From Paenarthrobacter ureafaciens (lineage in GTDB: Bacteria > Actinomycetota > Actinomycetes > Actinomycetales > Micrococcaceae), in contig NZ_SBHM01000007.1 of the NCBI RefSeq assembly GCF_004028095.1, forward strand, positions 2,914,001 through 2,978,000: DNA of 64,000 nt, read 5' to 3'. Each line of letters begins with the position of its first letter. The first letter of the stretch is position 1. The notes under the pieces are model-generated. The model was not told the DNA's origin and did no database searches. It was given only the letters and a program-made list of their open reading frames with translations. Made by a program: the position numbers and the translations under genes. Positions 62,801 through 64,000 of the stretch are shown piece after piece.

Positions 62801-63265
62801 CTTGAAACCTATGGCAATGTCTCCGTCCTTGACACCCGCGACTACCTGTATGGCCTGCAGCGCGGCCAGGAGCACGTCATCGAGTTGGAAAAGGGTGTCC
62901 GCCTGATCGCCCAGCTCGAAGCCGTCTCCGACCCGGACGAGAAGGGCATGCGGACGGTGATGTGCACACTCAACGGCCAATCGCGTCCCGTGGTTGTCCG
63001 CGACCGTTCCGTCGTCAGCAACGTCAAGGCTGCAGAGAAGGCCGACCCCGCCCAGCCGGGCCAGGTTGCCGCACCGTTCGCGGGGGCCGTCACGGTCACG
63101 GTGAAGGAGGGCGACGAGGTCAAGGCCGGCGATACGGTGGCCACGATCGAGGCAATGAAGATGGAAGCGTCCATCACGACGCCGGTGGCCGGCAAGGTCT
63201 CTCGCCTGGCCATCTCCTCGGTCGAGCAGGTCCAGGGCGGGGACTTGCTCCTCGTAGTGGGCTAG
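59870..63265 (+). CDS. pyc: Pyruvate carboxylase
   Basis: 1131 residues, single-chain form. Biotin carboxylase domain (1-450) with FSKILVANRGEIAIRAFRA and GGGGRGMRRV; carboxyltransferase domain (~510-1050) with VTDTTFRDAHQSLLATRVRT, RGRNTVGYTPYP and HLHTHDTAGGQLATLLAA; C-terminal biotin carrier with the biotinylated K1097 in IEAMKMEASI. Makes oxaloacetate from pyruvate, an anaplerotic step that fits the dctA and prp genes in the same window. AGGAG five bases ahead of the ATG. Confidence 0.97.
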   Translation: MFSKILVANRGEIAIRAFRAGYELGAKTVAVFPYEDRNSIHRQKADEAYLIGEVGHPVRAYLDVDEVIRVAKEAGADAIYPGYGFLSENPDLARAAKAAGITFVGPPAEVLELAGNKVAALEAARKAGVPVLKSSKPSKDLDELIAAADEIGFPIFAKAVAGGGGRGMRRVETREALPEALQSAMREADAAFGDPTMFLEQAVLRPRHIEVQILADAEGNVMHLFERDCSLQRRHQKVVEIAPAPNLDDNIRQALYRDAVAFAKALNYVNAGTVEFLVDTEGARAGQHVFIEMNPRIQVEHTVTEEITDVDLVQSQMRIASGETLADLGLSQDTVSIKGAALQCRITTEDPANGFRPDVGKITGYRSAGGAGVRLDGGTVYSGAEISPHFDSMLVKLTCRGRDYPTAVARARRGLAEFRIRGVSTNIPFLQAVLADPDFNAGNVATDFIDKRPELLKSHIPSDRGTKLLTWLADVTVNKPNGDLKVQSDPASKLPVIDGPVPTSGSRQRLLELGPEGFAKALREQEALAVTDTTFRDAHQSLLATRVRTRDLVAAGPAVTALLPELLSVEAWGGATYDVALRFLGEDPWDRLAALRQALPNTCIQMLLRGRNTVGYTPYPEEVTEAFVNEAAATGIDIFRIFDALNDVNQMAPAIRAVRATGTAVAEVALCYTGNLLDPEEDLYTLDYYLDLAQKIVDAGAHILAIKDMAGLLRPAAAAKLVSALRERFDLPVHLHTHDTAGGQLATLLAAVEAGVDAVDVAAASLAGTTSQPAASALVAALANTPRDTGLSLENVGALEPYWEAVRRVYAPFESGLPGPTGRVYKHEIPGGQLSNLRQQAIALGLGEQFEAIEDMYTAADRILGRLVKVTPSSKVVGDLALHLVGLNADPADFNENPQNYDIPDSVIGFLSGELGDPPGGWPEPFRTKALQGRSVKVRDVEISAEDSAALKADSKTRQQTLNRLLFAGPTKDYLKSLETYGNVSVLDTRDYLYGLQRGQEHVIELEKGVRLIAQLEAVSDPDEKGMRTVMCTLNGQSRPVVVRDRSVVSNVKAAEKADPAQPGQVAAPFAGAVTVTVKEGDEVKAGDTVATIEAMKMEASITTPVAGKVSRLAISSVEQVQGGDLLLVVG

Positions 63266-63299
63266 CCCGATCGGACCCGGAAAACCAGGGAGCGCAAAA

Positions 63300-63340
63300 G
63301 AGCCCCGCCGGAACTGTTCAGAACAGTTCCGGCGGGGCTC
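63300..63340. terminator. Bidirectional terminator between pyc and the acyl-CoA ligase
   Basis: Perfect 19-bp arms (GAGCCCCGCCGGAACTGTT and its complement) with a CAG loop. Convergent genes on both sides. Confidence 0.88.
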
Positions 63341-63380
63341 CCGTGTATGTGCCGCCTTTTAGGGTTTGCGTATTTCTTGC

Positions 63381-64000
63381 TCAGCCTGCGCGGGGAGCGG
63401 AGTACATCTCTTCAATCACGGCGTCGAAATCCTTCATGACCTGGGCCCTCTTGACCTTGAGGGAAGGGGTGAGGTGGCCGGACGCTTCAGTGAAGTCGGA
63501 GGCGACGATCCGGAAAGCCTTGATGGCCTCGGCCTGGGACACGGACTGGTTGGCCTTGCTGATGAGCTCCTGAACGGCAGCTTTCACCACGGCGTGGTTG
63601 GCGGCTTCGGCCAGTGACGTCGTCGAGGGCAGGCCGTGGCGCTCCAGCCATCCGGGCAGGGCTTCCTCGTCCAGGGTCACCAGTGCGCCGATGAAGGGGC
63701 GGTTGTCGCCGACCACCAGCACCTGGGAGACGAGCGCATCCGCCCGAATCTGGTCTTCGAGCAATGCCGGCACCACGTTCTTGCCGCCGGCAGTGACAAT
63801 GATTTCCTTTTTGCGGCCGGTGATCTTGAGGAAGCCGTCGCCATCCAACTGTCCGATGTCGCCGGTACGGAACCACCCGTCGTCGAACGTTTCGGCGGTG
63901 AGGTCCTCGCGCCCGTGGTAGCCGCGCATCACGCACACTCCCTTGGCGAGAATCTCGCCGTCGTCGGCGATCTTCACCGAGTTGCCCGGCAGGGGAGCGC
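63381..64000 (-). CDS. Long-chain acyl-CoA synthetase, C-terminal part (5' end beyond window)
   Basis: The frame is open to the right edge; about 206 C-terminal residues are present. GWFRTGDIGQLDGDGFLKITGRKKEIIVTAGGKNV contains the adenylate-forming enzyme A7-A8 motifs, and LTPSLKVKRAQVMKDFDAVI carries the A10 lysine region. This type, with PALLEDQIRAD, matches bacterial FadD15-like ligases. It activates fatty acids with ATP and CoA. Confidence 0.93.
   Translation of the reverse strand, partial: APLPGNSVKIADDGEILAKGVCVMRGYHGREDLTAETFDDGWFRTGDIGQLDGDGFLKITGRKKEIIVTAGGKNVVPALLEDQIRADALVSQVLVVGDNRPFIGALVTLDEEALPGWLERHGLPSTTSLAEAANHAVVKAAVQELISKANQSVSQAEAIKAFRIVASDFTEASGHLTPSLKVKRAQVMKDFDAVIEEMYSAPRAG

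Overview
The window is high-GC DNA from an actinobacterium of the Arthrobacter/Paenarthrobacter type (Micrococcales, Micrococcaceae). The assignment rests on the 16S rRNA sequence, the codon use, and a gene order that follows Mycobacterium tuberculosis Rv1650-Rv1713 and then Rv1826-Rv1830. The organism and synteny statements come from knowledge of these families, not from a search. Most of the window is conserved core chromosome; I see no prophage, insertion sequence, CRISPR array or integrated element.

Layout. 1-627 is the 3' end of pheT, followed by a quinone oxidoreductase and a membrane fatty-acid desaturase on the minus strand. 3035-11729 is a complete arginine operon, argC-J-B-D-F-R-G-H, with overlapping starts and stops, its own repressor gene and ARG-box-like sequence ahead of argC. 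11826-18655 holds a mycothiol-dependent-isomerase-like protein, two unrelated 3-methyladenine DNA glycosylases placed head to head (an Ada-AlkA fusion and an Mpg), a HelD-type RNA polymerase recycling ATPase and tyrS. 18900-24918 is a full rRNA operon (16S-23S-5S, no spacer tRNA) with promoters, a boxA-like leader, a long 23S processing stem and a terminator. 25150-35366 is the TPR protein / HAD phosphatase / small protein / tlyA / nadK / recN / pyrG / Nudix / xerD block. The TPR protein carries a large Arg-Gly-rich repetitive N-terminus and an acidic tail.

35387-45104 is an accessory stretch: an unknown membrane protein, an MTH1-like Nudix hydrolase, a methylcitrate-cycle operon (gntR-prpD-prpB-prpC), and a two-component system divergent from a DctA dicarboxylate carrier. 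45331-53265 is the chromosome-segregation and translation block parA-scpA-scpB-rluB-tyrA-cmk-plsC-der. A tRNA-Pro(GGG) and a marR/MFS efflux pair follow. 55611-58685 is gcvH-garA-ftsR-DUF151-merR (the garA/Rv1826-1830 neighbourhood), then an orphan ParA-like ATPase, pyruvate carboxylase, and the 3' end of a long-chain acyl-CoA ligase.

The most unusual items are: the RGG-rich TPR protein with three near-identical 123-bp repeats directly downstream of the rRNA operon; a 32-bp tandem repeat found in two intergenic sites about 6 kb apart; a palindromic element that appears to have extended the ArgH N-terminus in frame; TGTATACA operators in the prp locus, one overlapping a predicted leaderless -10 box; and a recurrent leaderless-promoter geometry at many transcription-unit starts. 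None of these is proven here to be a new system.
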